64,000 nucleotides of DNA from the NCBI GenBank assembly GCA_028564675.1, contig JAOVVO010000394.1:1-64000 (forward strand). Reading direction: 5' to 3'. The notes beneath the pieces are model-generated. The model made no database searches. It had not been told where the DNA came from and saw only the letters and a list, made by a program, of their open reading frames with translations. Positions 46,131-59,981 of the stretch are shown here, in pieces; within the stretch, counting starts at the first letter, position 1, and each line of letters starts with the position of its first letter. Source of the stretch: Onchocerca lupi (taxonomy: Eukaryota > Nematoda > Chromadorea > Rhabditida > Onchocercidae). The position numbers and the translations under genes are program-made.

Positions 46131-49100
46131 CTTTTTCGATACTAATCGCTTCACTCCCAGAGGTTCCTTATATCGCAAATATACTGGCTGAATTAACGTA
46201 TCTATCTGTTCCAGAATTATGATTAATTGAATCATCAATGTATGGCAAATAGTCAGTTATGCTGTTCATTGGCAAATTAAAATGCATGAGCGGAATTTCA
46301 AAATAGAATTGAAGGAATGACATAAATAGAAGGCAATGAATAAAAAAAGTTTGTTTGATATGATTTAGTAGCATATGCTTAGCAATTATTCGAAGTATGC
46401 TACTTTTTACTTAGCAAATATTAAATATTACCAGATGTTGTGTGTGCTAGAATTCTACCATAGATCTTTAACTCAATTTTTTAATTTTAGAGGAAGAAAG
46501 GAACCGTTAGAAAGAGAATGAGTTCATAATTGACTAGAATTGTTATTAAAATATGTACAACAGTTAAATTAGTTTAACATAATGATGCCTGTGAAGATTG
46601 GGCGTATAAATGGAATCAACCATTTTGATCAGCAAAAGTATGAATGAAGGGAAAGTTGTGCGGAAAGCAAAAACATCAATATGAAATGTGGAAGTGATAT
46701 TATGGAATGAAATATTATGGATATCATCAGGAGCATTTACATAAAAAATAGCACATTGTGCTAAATCCACCTTTTTTCTTTGTAAGACTTATCATGTGAT
46801 TTTAATTGCATCAGAAATTATGAATCTAACGGTCTTGGCATCTGCTTGATAGAAAATGAACAATTAGTCCAAATATAAATTTTGACAAAATATTACCACT
46901 TTTACCACTTTTTGCAGCATCGGCAAGTAGGTGAAGTGTGCCAAATGACTTCGGTCAAAAATTGCTTGAAAAATCGTAACTTTTGGATATTGTCTGTGTA
47001 GGTCCACATACTATGATTTTCCTGACCAAACGAAAGAAATGAAGTTGTCTTAACAGTGCAATGAATTTTCAAAAAAATTGAATTGACTACGGAGTGACAT
47101 CGTAGGGTCAAGAAATGATACATTTTTTTCCCTTTGAAGGAATTGTTTAAGAGTTCGAAATCATTCCGCCGCTTCGGATTTTATTTTCAGAATGTCTGAT
47201 TTCATCAAAATTATTGGGATAGATCAAAACGTCGTCTTAACGAATTCAGTTTTGCTTGTTAAACACATAAAATCTTTATTAAACATACGAAATCATGAGT
47301 CCAAAAACCTGAAGACAGTGACGCATAAAGATTTGATTTGCGAATGTATGTATTCAGAAATAATTTAAAGGTAGCGAGATGAGATTCTGTATTTTGTTAA
47401 GGATTGTTATGCAAATGCATCTTTATACGAAAACTACATAAAAACATTGAAAGCATAGAACAATCCAATAGAATAAATAATCTTTCAAAAAAAGGAAGCA
47501 GAGAGTTTCGACTGATATTAAATTATGATTCTGGAGTTTTTGATTAACAGCATTTTAATTGAATAAAATTCAGGATTGTCCTACTCATCTCTTCATATAG
47601 TTTTTATTACCACTATTTTGTATATAGGCTAGACCATGTTAGTCATAGCTAAAAAAAGAAATGGTTATTAATCCTGAAGAAATTCATAATTTTACAGGAT
47701 AATTATCATCATAACTTGAATTTGATGTATATCATATAGTGATAATAAATAATAATAGCTGAATGCAAGCAGCGGTTATAGACTGATAACATAACAAAAA
47801 AAAATAAAACTAAATTATAATCATTGAATAATGAACAATACCATTTGTTAATTGTTATCATTTTAATTATTTTTTTTCCTTTCATATTAATATTTAAAGT
47901 AATATCAAAAAAAGAAAAAATCCTTTTAGTAGTGATTATTATATGAACGTTATTGATATTCCAAAGTGGTAGTTAATCTTTCTTGTATTTCAGAATCTTT
48001 TTTTGGAAAAAAATACCTTTTAAAAATAGGAAAACTTATTTATAAAATTAGTTAGTAGGTTAGATTGAACTATTATTAGCCTTAAGCGAATTTTTCGGCA
48101 TATTTTTCTCTTGTTTAAAAATTTTGAAGTATTCTTAATATTTCATGCCATAAATTCACTATCAAACTATTATTGGCCTATTAAGATTATAAATAATTAT
48201 TAAATAAAACTTGAAAGCTTCAAAAAAAAAAGAACATTCATAGTTTTTACCATTTCATTATTTTCTGAAAACTTTTTTTTTTTTTTTACTTGAGTAAATC
48301 TCTAATTCCAGGAAATTTTTGGGATTTTATTTATTTATTTAAGCAAATGGTTTTCATTCTTTACTTTTTTCCTTTTTTTTTTTTTTTCTAGAGAGAGAGG
48401 AAAAAAACGAAAAAACTGAAAAGTATTATTGGTGAGAATATTTTATGGCACAAATACTACTTTCAAAAAATGATTGTTGAAAACTATTGGAGCATACTAT
48501 CATGTCTCAAACAATTGTTTATTAGAAAATTTTCTTTCTTTTTTTTTTTTTTGCTTCTATTGCTTCTAATATTATCGTTATTTTTAAATATGTTATGATT
48601 CCTCGCTGTAATTTTTTTCTTTTTAAAATAATTTGATTTATATTGTGAAGTATGAATTTATAGAAAAAAATGATGCAAAGACCAAAAAATAAGGGACAGA
48701 ATTGAAAAGAAAAGCAACAATTATCTAAGAGGTTACAGAGATTTAAGGTTTTGCTGATATTTGCATCCTTTTTTTTTTCCTTTGTATTTCAAGATAGCGA
48801 TGGATCTTATGAAGTGAGAGGTGAGAAGTACACCGAATTTTATAATACCTTTTCCGTATGGGGTCTTTTTTTATTTTTCAGACTAATCGTTTTGAAGAAA
48901 GCTATAAAATTTGCAAAATCTCTTTGTTAGTTTATGAGGAATTTTATCCAAATTATTATCCCCATTTTATGATACCAATCATTCTTTATGGTTCAATGTT
49001 TCAAGTTTGCATTTTTCAGCATGTAGTCTTTAAAAAGATCACATTATATGTATACCTAATTAATTTTTGAAATGTTTTGTGATCTGATTTCAAATTCGAT

Positions 49101-49422
49101 TGAATTGGAAATATTAACATAAACGTAGATTTAATGAATCGTGAATTTATTGACATAGGGCGTTGAAGTTTCTGAGATTTCATTTATTGTGAAATGGTCT
49201 CATTGAACATTGTAAATACGAAATAGGCTTTAAATTAAAAATTGGAATGACTGTTTTAAAAGAAAAAAGATACGCGTGTATCGTTTTTTTCGATTCAGAA
49301 TGTAGCCCATGAATTTCATTTAAAATTGTCAAATCTTCTGCTAATGTATAAAGCAATCAATTGTCCGAAAAAGAAACAAATGAAATAGTTTGTAACTATT
49401 TGAATAGGAAAAAGTTGTTGAA
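46131..49422. other. Intergenic interval upstream of the Stum-like gene
   Basis: AT-rich DNA with several T runs (for example 48267-48286 and 48375-48389) and no convincing coding segment. Possibly more transposon debris, but I cannot match it. Confidence 0.5.
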
Positions 49423-52194
49423 ATGGATGAATCACGACCGGCGCAAGCACCAAAAAAAGAAATTGGTAAGTTTATCAAGAATAATAAATTTTTTATTCTA
49501 TGTATAATTTCCATTCCTATGAAATTATACAGCTTCATAAAATTAATGTTCGACAACTTTTAGAGCGTATTTAATAATTAAAGTTTCCGGTGCTCTTTAA
49601 AAATTCGACTAAAAAAACGTCCCGTAGCTGATAAATGAAAATGAAAATAATTTTCTAGAAGTGTTGATTTTTGCTTCTAGAAAATGTAAGAAATTCTTAT
49701 AGCTGAAGTTTCAAAAAAATGGAAGAAGGTGCAAACAATGCTACCGGATGTGATTGAATATGGTATTGAACAGGGGATCATTCCAAAACGTCAAGATAAG
49801 GTCATGTGTCTTGAGAAGATTGTTATTCATAATACTTTAATTTCAGATAATCTGAACGCTTTGTCTCACAATATCTTAATTTTATAGTTTTTGAAAGGAT
49901 TCTCTCCAAATGACGGAGACATGCCAAAGTTTTCATTTAGAAATCTGAACTTAATCCAATAAATTAACGAATTGTCGACATAAGAGCAGCATTCCATCAA
50001 ACGAATTTCAGATGTCAATCTATTGAGAAATGGACCAGCATTTGAAAAGATTTTATAATTTGTGTTATGATTTATATATTTTCCGTGTCATAATTATCTT
50101 ATTCACTTTATGAGCTGAAAATCCCCTTTTTCTGTACCATTTCATGTTTTCTGATACTTACAGAAAAGCATTTTTTAATTCAGACTCTTGTATAAATTGT
50201 CACCCCACCGTTTTCTTTCTTCATTTCTCTTTTTTTTTTCTCTTTTTTTTTTCGTCTATTATAATTGAAATTCAATTGGAAAAAGAAGAATGAAGCGAAA
50301 AAACTACAGCAGCTCTGATCCGAATCTGGAGAATTATTAAAATTAAAATTGGGATTATATGTTAAACAAAGACTTGACTACAAAATATCTGGAAGAAATC
50401 AATGAGAATGTTTTCAAAAATTACCAAAACGACATTTCAAATCAATTAGTTTAATCTTGAGGAAAATAAATATATGGTTTATTGTTTACAATATTACATT
50501 GAAAAAATGAAAATTTTATGGATGGAATTTCAAGTATTGCAGAAATGATGGGATTGAAAAACAATAATTACTAAATCATCATTTTACAAAATTTGCAGAA
50601 AATTTACAATATTCCGCATAATTTGCTCGAAATCTACAATTCTCTGCAATTTTTGTGAAAAAATTACAGTATCCTGCTGTATTATCTATGATTAACTCAT
50701 GCTTCTTGTCATTGCAGGGAGATGAGAAAGGATTCAGTTTGACAAGTTTGATAAAAGCAGCTGAAGCCGATCAGAATGATAAACGTCCTGGTGATACACG
50801 AATCCATCTTCCAACTAATGATATTACTCTAATGCATTCTGCGGTACCGTTCCTTCCCTTACCGATTGCCATATTTTGTGCTATACTTAATTTTATTATG
50901 CCTGGCCTAGGTATGTGAATTATATTTTATTTTTGTATTCTATATCTATATTTCACATCCATATTATTTTTACTCATCTTATAATACCTTATAAGTATGG
51001 AAATGATAAGTTCAGATGCGTAAATAAGCAGGAATGTAAAGGAATGCATCGAGAATTCGCCGCTCCCTTTTTTACAATATTTGGACCATAAGTGCAAGCA
51101 TTATGGATTAGATTCTGCTTATATTCGCAAGAACTAAGAGATTAACAGTCATTATGCAATTTATCTTACGAGATTTACATTTTGCTCAGATTAAATTTAA
51201 TCACCAACAGATATTTCAAGGAAAAGTTCGATAAAACTCGAACAATTCCATTCATTGTTTGACCACTGTCGACGATTTTTCAAGTTTTACATCCTTTGAT
51301 TATTAGTAAATTTAAGATTACTTGAAGCATTGGGAGTAGATTACTACATGTCTCGATAATCATAAATATGATAGGATGTTCAGGTTTGATTCTTTGAAAA
51401 CTGATCGATAAAGTAATGCTTTTTTCCCAACTTTATCATAAATTTGCAAAAAGTGATGATTGGCTGTTATTTCAGGAACAATAATGAGTGGATTTTTTGC
51501 CTTATGTCTTGGACAAACGCGTGTGAATTATCGTGAGGGCCAAAAATTGATGACCATGCTTATTAATTCCTTGGTTGGTATTAGTCAATTTTTCACCATT
51601 ACATTCTTTTTTGTTGGATGGTTTTGGTCAATGGCTTGGGGCGGTTTGCTAATTATTTATTCAGGTAAGTTGACTTTTTCTTCAAGCTTTTCAAAATTCT
51701 CGCAGTTTCAAAGTCGAAATAGTATACGCGCAATGAATGTAATTAAAATAAAGATCTTCCTTAAACTTTACTTTCTTTTTTGAACCATTTCCTTTTCAAA
51801 TGGAAAGATTGCAATAGAGTCGAAGATTCACTGCTAATGCAAGCCTTAATAAAAACCTGCAAAACTTTATAACAAATTACTGACGTGCATGCGATGATAC
51901 AATCATACAGTAATTAAAAGAAATCTTCATCTCGAGTAAACATTCGAAGTATCCGGAGTTTTAATGGAATTGCAGCTTGAAAGCCAGTCACTAATTTTTG
52001 TTGCACTATGAACAGATATTTTAGTACAATATCGTGATGCATTACGTCAACGACGTCAAGAAGCAATCGCAACAGCAGCACTGGAAGCACTAACTCGAGA
52101 TTCAATTTTACATCGTCGTGACGTCAAAACACTTGTTATCGAACATAAAGAAAAAACCGAAACGAAGAAAGAACTAGGCGGACAAAATGCATAG
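49423..52194 (+). CDS. Spec3/Stum-family membrane protein, 5 exons
   Basis: Exons 49423-49465, 49703-49800, 50718-50910, 51476-51664 and 52016-52194 join in phase to 702 bp, 233 residues plus stop TAG at 52192. Drosophila Stum is needed for mechanical sensing in proprioceptive neurons; vertebrate STUM and sea-urchin SPEC3 share the domain. Seen: charged N-terminus (about 1-87), then PFLPLPIAIFCAILNFIMPG (91-110) and GLGTIMSGFFALC, a hallmark Pro/Gly-rich first hydrophobic region; a second hydrophobic stretch at about 138-173 (ISQFFTITFFFVGWFW); and an Arg/Gln-rich cytoplasmic tail (LRQRRQEAIATAALEAL). The second exon uses an unusual GTCATG donor but fits phase on both sides. An AATAAA lies at 52355-52360. 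The function in this worm is inferred from the family only. Confidence 0.85.
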
Positions 52195-52354
52195 GTCATT
52201 ACTCATCTTGCATGATAACAGTTCTACTTCCTTCACGTATATCTCAAAATACAGTACCTTAGCTAAAGAAGTAATTTCTAAATTTCTTCTTTATTCAAGT
52301 TAACAAAATCAGCATAAATACTTATGCATATGTTTGTTTGATCTTTGTTTAGAT

Positions 52355-52360
52355 AATAAA
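52355..52360 (+). terminator. Polyadenylation signal of the Stum-like gene
   Basis: AATAAA 161 bp after the stop codon, the first canonical signal downstream. Confidence 0.5.
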
Positions 52361-55300
52361 ATGAATGATGAAATGGCACAAAAGGTCAAATATATGATAA
52401 CAAACGAAATGAATGTAACACCTCAGATATTTCAGAAATTATCAAATTTTTTCTGCAAACACCAATCTATAATTTTATAGATTGACATGTACATGCTATG
52501 TACATCATGAATTTTCCTATGTCTTGCAATTTTGATTTTGTCACTACTACATTCAGAAACATTTCTATAAATCTCTAAAAGAACTTTGATATCTCATCAA
52601 TGACCTCTCAAAAGTTTAGTTCTTCATCGATATTGATATATCTTTATTTATATATTCCATTCATCGATATATTAAAAAGAAGAATAGATTACTTAAGCAA
52701 AAAAATGTCAGGTGCATTAATGAAAAAAGTCAGGTGCACTATGATATCACCACTGATAATATGAAAATTTAATTTATGATGATTCATAAGGAACATCGAG
52801 GCAATCTTGGATAACATATCAGGATATGAAACAGAGATGAACATCCATCATAAACCTCTTTAATCAGTACAACTTATTCGTTTGATCAAATGCATAAGAC
52901 ATGTTATGAATAGAAAAGAGGGAAGACCTTTAATTACTGCTGATTAACAATTCATATTGCATATTTTTTGTTTCTTTATGAATTGTGAAAAGAAAATTCA
53001 CCATTAAAAATGTGAAAATGAAAAATTTTTTTTGTACCTAATTTAAACATTCTATACAGAAGTATCTGATCCAGCGAGAGTTTCAAAAAATAAGATTTGA
53101 TCGTAACAAAAGAAAAACCCATCGCTACTGAAATTTTAACAAAATAACATGAATTTTTTTTCTCATTCTTATAATTAGTCTGCATTCACCGGAACTCAGA
53201 AATGATTGACTCCATTCTTCTCCCCCTTAGCAATCCAATATATTCCAATGATTTATTTAAAAAATACAACCAATAATAAACTGCAAATAGTTAAAAGGAA
53301 AAATTAGTTCCTCCTCTACCATATGAAAATTAATATTCATTGTCGATTAGACAAATCTCATGAACAGAAGCGATTTGCATAGATTAGAGGATAGTATGAA
53401 TACTTCAGAGAGCAAAGTTCAACGTTGCATGAAATCTGATCATAATTCTCTGTGAAGCATAAAGATGTCGATAGTATTGTGAAAATAAACATCACACAAT
53501 ATAGATCAATTTCATCTTATTCAATAAGTTTGAAAATTCAAAGTTAATTACTTACTACTGCAAGTTATTAGTTTACCCTTTTTCCAATACCTATTATTAT
53601 TGCAATGCGAAATTCGCAGATCCTTATCAAACGTCCAGTAGGTTTCTATTTTCTTCCTTAAAAGTTTCTTACACAATACTGGATTTATGGAAAGTTAATC
53701 GACACATAAATCAATTAATTCCTTACAAATTAAATGATATCTACGCATATCACTTAATCAATGGTCCGAGATAATAGTATTAACGATAATGAAAATACAG
53801 AGATTTTGGGATGAAAAAGGAAATAAACATGGATCCACCCTGCCAAAATAAGTGATTAAGAATTAACAATGAAGAGGAATTAACCCTTCTAGGAATCAGG
53901 AATCAGTGAATAATTTGTAATTAGAATCTGCGAAGCAGTATCACCATAATAATCAATTAAGTACCAATAATGATGATCTCATTCTTTTAGGAATCAAAAA
54001 TCATAGAGTAAATAAATTATTCATGAAGTTCCATCCCTTCTTAAATTGGAATCTGCGAAGCAATAGCTATTTTGATATTCTTAAAATTATATTTGTATGT
54101 GTTCGAGAACATTTCATAAGGATCAATCACATGTGAAATTTTACACGGGCTATTGCCGATAATCCATCAAGTAAATAGTTAAGCATAACGTATCGCTATG
54201 CTCGTACACCGCCTTATCGATATGTGAACGACCGAAAAATCATGAAAACCTTAGATATGTAGCAGGAAAAACTGTTGATTGTACCTGAGTTAAGATCTGG
54301 ATCCATAAAATTTATGATTAATACTCTGTTGTCAGGTTATTTTGTCGGATCACATTAAGATCAACTCTGCAACTTTCAAAACTTGTTTAACAAAGGATGT
54401 AAACGATTAGTAGGTTGCTGATGGAACAATGGAAGCAATAAGCTGAATGACCATAGGTCGAATGTCGATTCGAATTTCTCTGGCTAATTAACACAGACAT
54501 CCGATTCGACGATTCGTTCTTTGGTCACTCTGTCCGACACATGATATTAGTGCCAATATGGATATGTAGATAGTTGCCATTTATCCGTTCAAATGATAAC
54601 AGCGTTCACTTTAGGGAAATCAAAAGTTCCAAGATCATCAGGCAAACAAATCAATGAAATATTCAAGTTTTTTAAAAAAGAAAAGAAAATGCTGCAGGGA
54701 ATGACACAACTACATCCGGATAAATTAAGCTAAAATAAAATATCAAGAATTTCCTCATTATACATCATCATGTCCAAGTTCATAATGCGACAGTTTCACA
54801 TGATTTGGCTACAAATAAATATCATTAGATTGAAGAAATAAGGCCGGAAATATTTCGTCAATTGATATTCAGCGGGAGGAAAAAAAAAGAATCTAATTTT
54901 GCATCATTTTACAATATTTGACACTCGATTTTTATACCAACATGTAAAATTTAAGTAATTACCGGCAAAATAATAAAGACATCGTGATTACCGGCAAATC
55001 AATCATTCCCGAAGTTGTTATTGTCTAATCTATTTCATATTTTTCAGGGCGTGTGTTTATTGAAGATTTCTTCTTTTCCAAAAAAGATATCGAGAAATTT
55101 CATTGAGGATGACATAATATCATCTCATAAGTTTGGCCAACCGTAATCAGCAAATAATCTGAGTCAGTAGTAAGTTCTAATCGAATAGTGGTACTGTAAT
55201 ACTATAATATATCAGCAGATAACCAATCAAACATTCTTAATACTTCAAACTGAAGTATTTCCGAATTGTATTTATTGACTTGTTTTTTTTGGATACAATA

Positions 55301-55540
55301 CTTTAAAGAGTAATGTTACAAACCGTAATCGTAATCACAGTCACAATGATAATCATAATCGTAACCCTAATCACAATCACAGCAATATGAATTATTAGCA
55401 AGAGAATCTATGGATCAACAAAGCAACAATGGCACTCAACCAAATCACAATCGACACATTGCGCGGCTAGTCAATTCCTCTTTTTGCTCAGATTTTTTTT
55501 TTCAATTTTTTTCCTTTCTTTTTATTTACAAATAACAGAA
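52361..55540. other. Intergenic interval, no gene seen
   Basis: AT-rich without protein-like segments. It contains a degenerate GTAATC/ATAATC hexamer array at about 55324-55382 that I regard as a simple repeat. Confidence 0.55.
55324..55382. repeat. Degenerate hexamer array (GTAATC/ATAATC)
   Basis: CGTAATCGTAATCACAGTCAC is followed by GATAATCATAATCG and CCTAATCACAATCACAG: about nine loosely conserved hexamers in register. Confidence 0.6.
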
Positions 55541-55549
55541 GAAAGAAGC

Positions 55550-56450
55550 AGAGATAGGTAAAAAGATGAACAAAGATCGAGGTTATGGGATACCTGGGAT
55601 TGGAAATGGTAGAAGGCAGGAGGAGGAAGAGGAGGAGATAGAAAGTTAATGATAGAATCTGGTCGATTGGAAGAAATGAATGAAAAAAAAAAAAAAAATG
55701 AAAAAAAAGAGGGAAATAGGACGACTGTTGAGAGAAATGGTAATAGGTAGAAAGATTTCGCCTTCTCTTTCCTCCTTCTTTTTCATCTTTAATCTTCTAT
55801 TTCAATCCATCCACTATCACCATTAGTGTCATGTCATAAATCCTCTTGATCCGCCTATTTCTTGGGTTAGATTAGATTTGGGTTTGGGTTAAGAATGAAT
55901 TTAAGGCTTCAGTGCCAATGCATTATGGCTGCATATCGATTTGACATTGTTGACCATAGCGCACCGTATCGAACGATCCGATTACCCACCCACCCAATCG
56001 CAAACTATCTGCTTTGTTCATTGGCGGGAGAAAACGGTCTTTGTTCCGTTCCCTTCTTCCTTTTTTTTTTCGTTCCGTTCCTTTGTTCAACGGCAGGAAG
56101 GAGGAGGAGGAGGATGAGGATTGAGGGAGAGAAGATGAAGAGGAAGAGATGGACATGGGATGAAATGGATAGTAAATGATAGTAGTAGTTGTAATGGTAG
56201 AGAGGCGATGAGGACGATCGGCGAAAAGGTCGCTTCTCACCCTTTCCTATTCTTTCTTCGCTCAACCGGATCTGATCTCTGCTGGCGACCTTCACCATCG
56301 ATATCAACATCATCAGAATCATGCCACTCTCGCGCGGCCTTTTTTTTCTCCTTCTTCTGTCCTCTCTCTTCCTCCAGAACACTGATGTAATGATAATGCA
56401 ACCTACGCGCCTCTACTCTCAAAGAAACAGCTGGAATTTGAAAAACTTAT
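55550..56450. promoter_or_regulatory. GC- and purine-rich island between convergent genes
   Basis: Composition rises sharply. There are GGAGGAGGAAGAGG-type purine tracts (about 55603-55650, 56092-56135), CCACCCACCCAATCGC near 55987, ATTGGCGGGAGAAAA (E2F-like, with an inverted CCAAT) at 56020-56034, and CGCGCGGCC near 56330. Together they look like a promoter, but the flanking Stum-like and NudE genes both end toward it. Either an unseen transcript starts here or this is composition only. Confidence 0.35.
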
Positions 56451-56762
56451 TTGTTGTTATATATTGGATGGAATGCCCGTTATGCAAGAATCCAAAAATA
56501 CCATAAATAGAATCAGCAAAAGCTATAAAGAGAAAAAAAAGACAGAGTGTATTGATTCATTCCATTATTCGAAAAATTGGATAAAATAAGGAGAGATGAA
56601 TGAATATACGATTATAAAAAATTCGAATCATTTCGTAAAAAATTACAAATTCATACTTTTGGAACTTTTTTTTTTTCAATGAAGCATGCAAAGTTCCAAA
56701 AAGTAGAGTGTGACGATTAATAAAAATAACTAATGGCTATTATTTGAAGGATTTTAAAAATC

Positions 56763-56945
56763 TTGAAGGTCGGAGACCATATTTCGCCTAATGTCGGCAA
56801 ATTCCCTTTTCCCTTGGAAAGAAAGAGGGACGGCGTGACACGGTTTGATTATCATCATCACCGGCTACATCATACACACACCGAGACACACGACAGACCG
56901 ACACACACACATACGCTCATTCATTTGGTATCCTCAAGACAGTGA
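56763..56945. repeat. GC-richer segment with CA-type microsatellite
   Basis: ATCATCATCACCGG is followed by a short ACACAC/GACACAC array at about 56873-56912. The 60-codon open frame (His/Thr-rich) is explained by the repeat and is not called as a gene. Confidence 0.5.
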
Positions 56946-57050
56946 AATTTAAATGATTGAATGAATATAAGAGAACACTTGGTAAATCCTTTGTATGATA
57001 TAACAATGCAACCAGCGCAGCAAGTCAATAATTTGCATAAAAATAGTTCG

Positions 57051-57074
57051 AAAAAAAAAAAAAAAAAAAAAAAA
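57051..57074. repeat. Poly(A) tract
   Basis: Run of 24 A in intergenic DNA. Confidence 0.95.
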
Positions 57075-59981
57075 CGGAGAATTTTGAAGAAGAAAGCATC
57101 GGTAAATGGATTCTTTATATGAAAGGTTTTCGCCCGCTCATTCTGATTCAAAACGAAGAAAAAGGAAATTTTAAAAATTGCTATTTGGAAAAGGTAAGTT
57201 TCACAATTTGCAAATTATTTTACATTTTCAAAACAAAGAAAAATCTAACTTTAGAAGTTATTGCAGTTAGGTAACTTCAAGTAAGGAAAAAAGAAGGGAA
57301 ATCGTTGTAGTGCTTGTGATTGAACTCAACCGAAAAAAGTACTTTAACTTTTCTTGTACTCAAATGATAATGGATTATTCGCTAAAATGAACTAAAAATA
57401 TGTTTAAGAAACGAAAATCCAAGCAAGAACAGCAAAGTGGGACATACTTTATGAATGAATAATAATGAGACAAGATTTAGATTAAGTCAAAATCCTAATG
57501 AATCCTACACCAAAAAATTGTGCCTTCAGGATAAAGAAAAGCATGTTAATGAAAAGAAAAGTTCAAGGAAGGAAAGATTTAAGAAATGGAGAAAAGTGAG
57601 GAAATCGTATTACTGATACAAATTAGTAAAATGTTTAATTCGCCAAAAAAAAAAAGATAAAAATCAAAAAATTATAAAAAAAAAAAAAGGAGAAAACAAG
57701 AGAAGGATTCACGTGCTAGTTCACGTCCTTTATTCGATGAGTATCATTTACAAGATTATTTTCCCTTAGAAAAGTTGAACACTTCTTGTTTTTAAATTTA
57801 AAAATAGAAACACATTTTTTTTTTTTTTTTTTTTTGTTTTGAAGGGACAAAAGAATAGGAAGGGACACTTTAGGAGAGAAAAAAGAAAATGACATACAAT
57901 GGAAGAATGAGGAATAATTCATTCCTCTTTCCCTGATCGTTATCTGTTTGGAATGGATGCATGATGGCAAAGTGGCGTTACAGAACCACCTCTTCAACCG
58001 AGGTCATCTTAAGATCTTTTCTCCTTTTTTTTTTATTTTTATTTTAGTATCAGTGGGGAAGATTTTTCTTTTCTTTCCTCAATGATTGATGGGAATTGTC
58101 AACTGATTAGAGAATAAACGCGGTATTAGATAATATCATAAACCTAGGATACCAAATAATATAATTTTAACCGCATAAGATGAGATACATATGAATATAA
58201 TTGTACAAATAAAAGAGGATAAGACCATGTGTTAAAATTTAGATTAATTGATGAGTAGATGGAAAAGTTCGTCATAGTTGTTAATCTTCCCGAATAAACA
58301 CTGACACTGGCACATATATATGTGATTAAGCAATTTTTTTAAATTTAAAAATAAATATGAATACAAATTAGAATCTTAGTTAATTTTCTTTTCTTTTCAT
58401 TTTAAAATCTGTTTCAATTTTTATTTTGTTTTTAATTTGTATATTTAATCTAGAAACTTAATAACGAGTAAACAATAAAGTGAATGACATTATTAAGCAT
58501 TTTGGACATGCATTTGCACTATATACGGAATAATCTCATGATATGAATGAAAATTATCAGCACACAGCAATTATCAGAAATAGGTGAAGGATTCCAACCT
58601 GTGTCAATTTTAACGATCCATAAAATCTTAAAACTGTCTCATCTCTATCTAGTCTTTAATTTTCTTTCTCCTCAGCTTTCGTAGTGCCGCGAAGAAATAG
58701 CAATAAGTTCATCTGGGTGAAGAGAAGAAGTAAAAGAATGGGAGAAAAGGGAGTAACTGAAAGTTTCATCTAATAATCTTATACGTACCGTAGGACTTGA
58801 AAATGCCCTACTATATGCATGAAGGTATGAATATTTTGATTGTAATCGCCGCTAGCTTTACCCTGGCTATCATTCTATTCGATGAAAAGTTATGAAGGAA
58901 ATATGGATATGATCATTGATGATAATGATAAACAGTGAAACATCTTTTCCATCGTTTACAGATGTCAAAGAGAGAGGCCACTGGAATATCACCAAACTTA
59001 ACCTTGGTTGTCATTATCAGTCGACAATCCCAAAAATACTCTAGACTAGAATGACCAGAATTGGTAATTCTGAATCCATAAAAAGGAACAGTGTCGTAGT
59101 TACAATCGGTAACATAGACTTTACTTCGTCAACAATGCATTTACTATCTTGAAAAACTGGGTGGAAAGAATGCTGAGCCTCATCTGGTTTTTCAAGTATA
59201 CTTTGGTATATATTTTGTTTATACCAAATAATAAGATACTCAGCAAAGCTGAAATCCAAAATAGCCAACAGGTGCACTCCGCAGAACTCGATATATTACT
59301 GTTTTTCTTTGTTTTTCTTAACTCGACTCAAGATGTGATAGAAAGGACGTTATGAAAATGATTTTATATACAGAATACATAGCAATTATACGCTCATATA
59401 TATAAGTACAAAGGATTGTAATGAAGAATTATTATTTTTTCTTTAAGATTTGAATGACATAAAAACAGATGCACACCGATAACTGCGCAGTAATAAAAAT
59501 CAATCGATATGCATATAATAGCTTATATTTCATTTAATGAAATCATTTATCATAATCTTACAGCATAAAACGCAGTGAACAGAGTAAAACAGCATCAGCT
59601 CAAACAGATTTCCGGAACTGCCTTCATTCTAGGCTTACACGGCAGCATACCAATCAAATTTTATAAAACCGCAATTAAGTAGCGACAGTAAATGTATACT
59701 GCTGTCGTTCGTAACTTTTTTTATCGAATGAATAAAATGCAAAAATCATGCCATATTTTGGACCAATCGAAAAGCGTTATAACACAACACAATCGAAAAA
59801 ATTGAGCAAACGAAGTCGATAAAACAAGTATTCATTCTGGATAAAAAAAAGCTTCAATTATCCCTGGCTCTATGAGACTCCAATTCTGCAAAGCACGGCT
59901 TCCGGAACTGTTCGGAGAAGCAACATGCATTAGTTAATTCCATGAATTATAGGTAGGTTTATGTAATATATATACTTGTTT
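57075..59981. other. Intergenic interval downstream of the NudE gene, no gene seen
   Basis: AT-rich, with poly(T) near 57814-57834. No protein-like segment or structured RNA was recognised. Confidence 0.5.

Noticed and set aside
56005..56382. Overlapping 76-125 codon frames in the 56-kb island on both strands
   Set aside because: Arg/Lys/Ser-rich translations of purine/pyrimidine tracts. No splice-compatible or conserved pattern, so kept as a promoter-like island only.
59149..59355. 68-codon plus frame and overlapping 78-codon minus frame
   Set aside because: Neither shows family similarity or plausible flanking splice sites.
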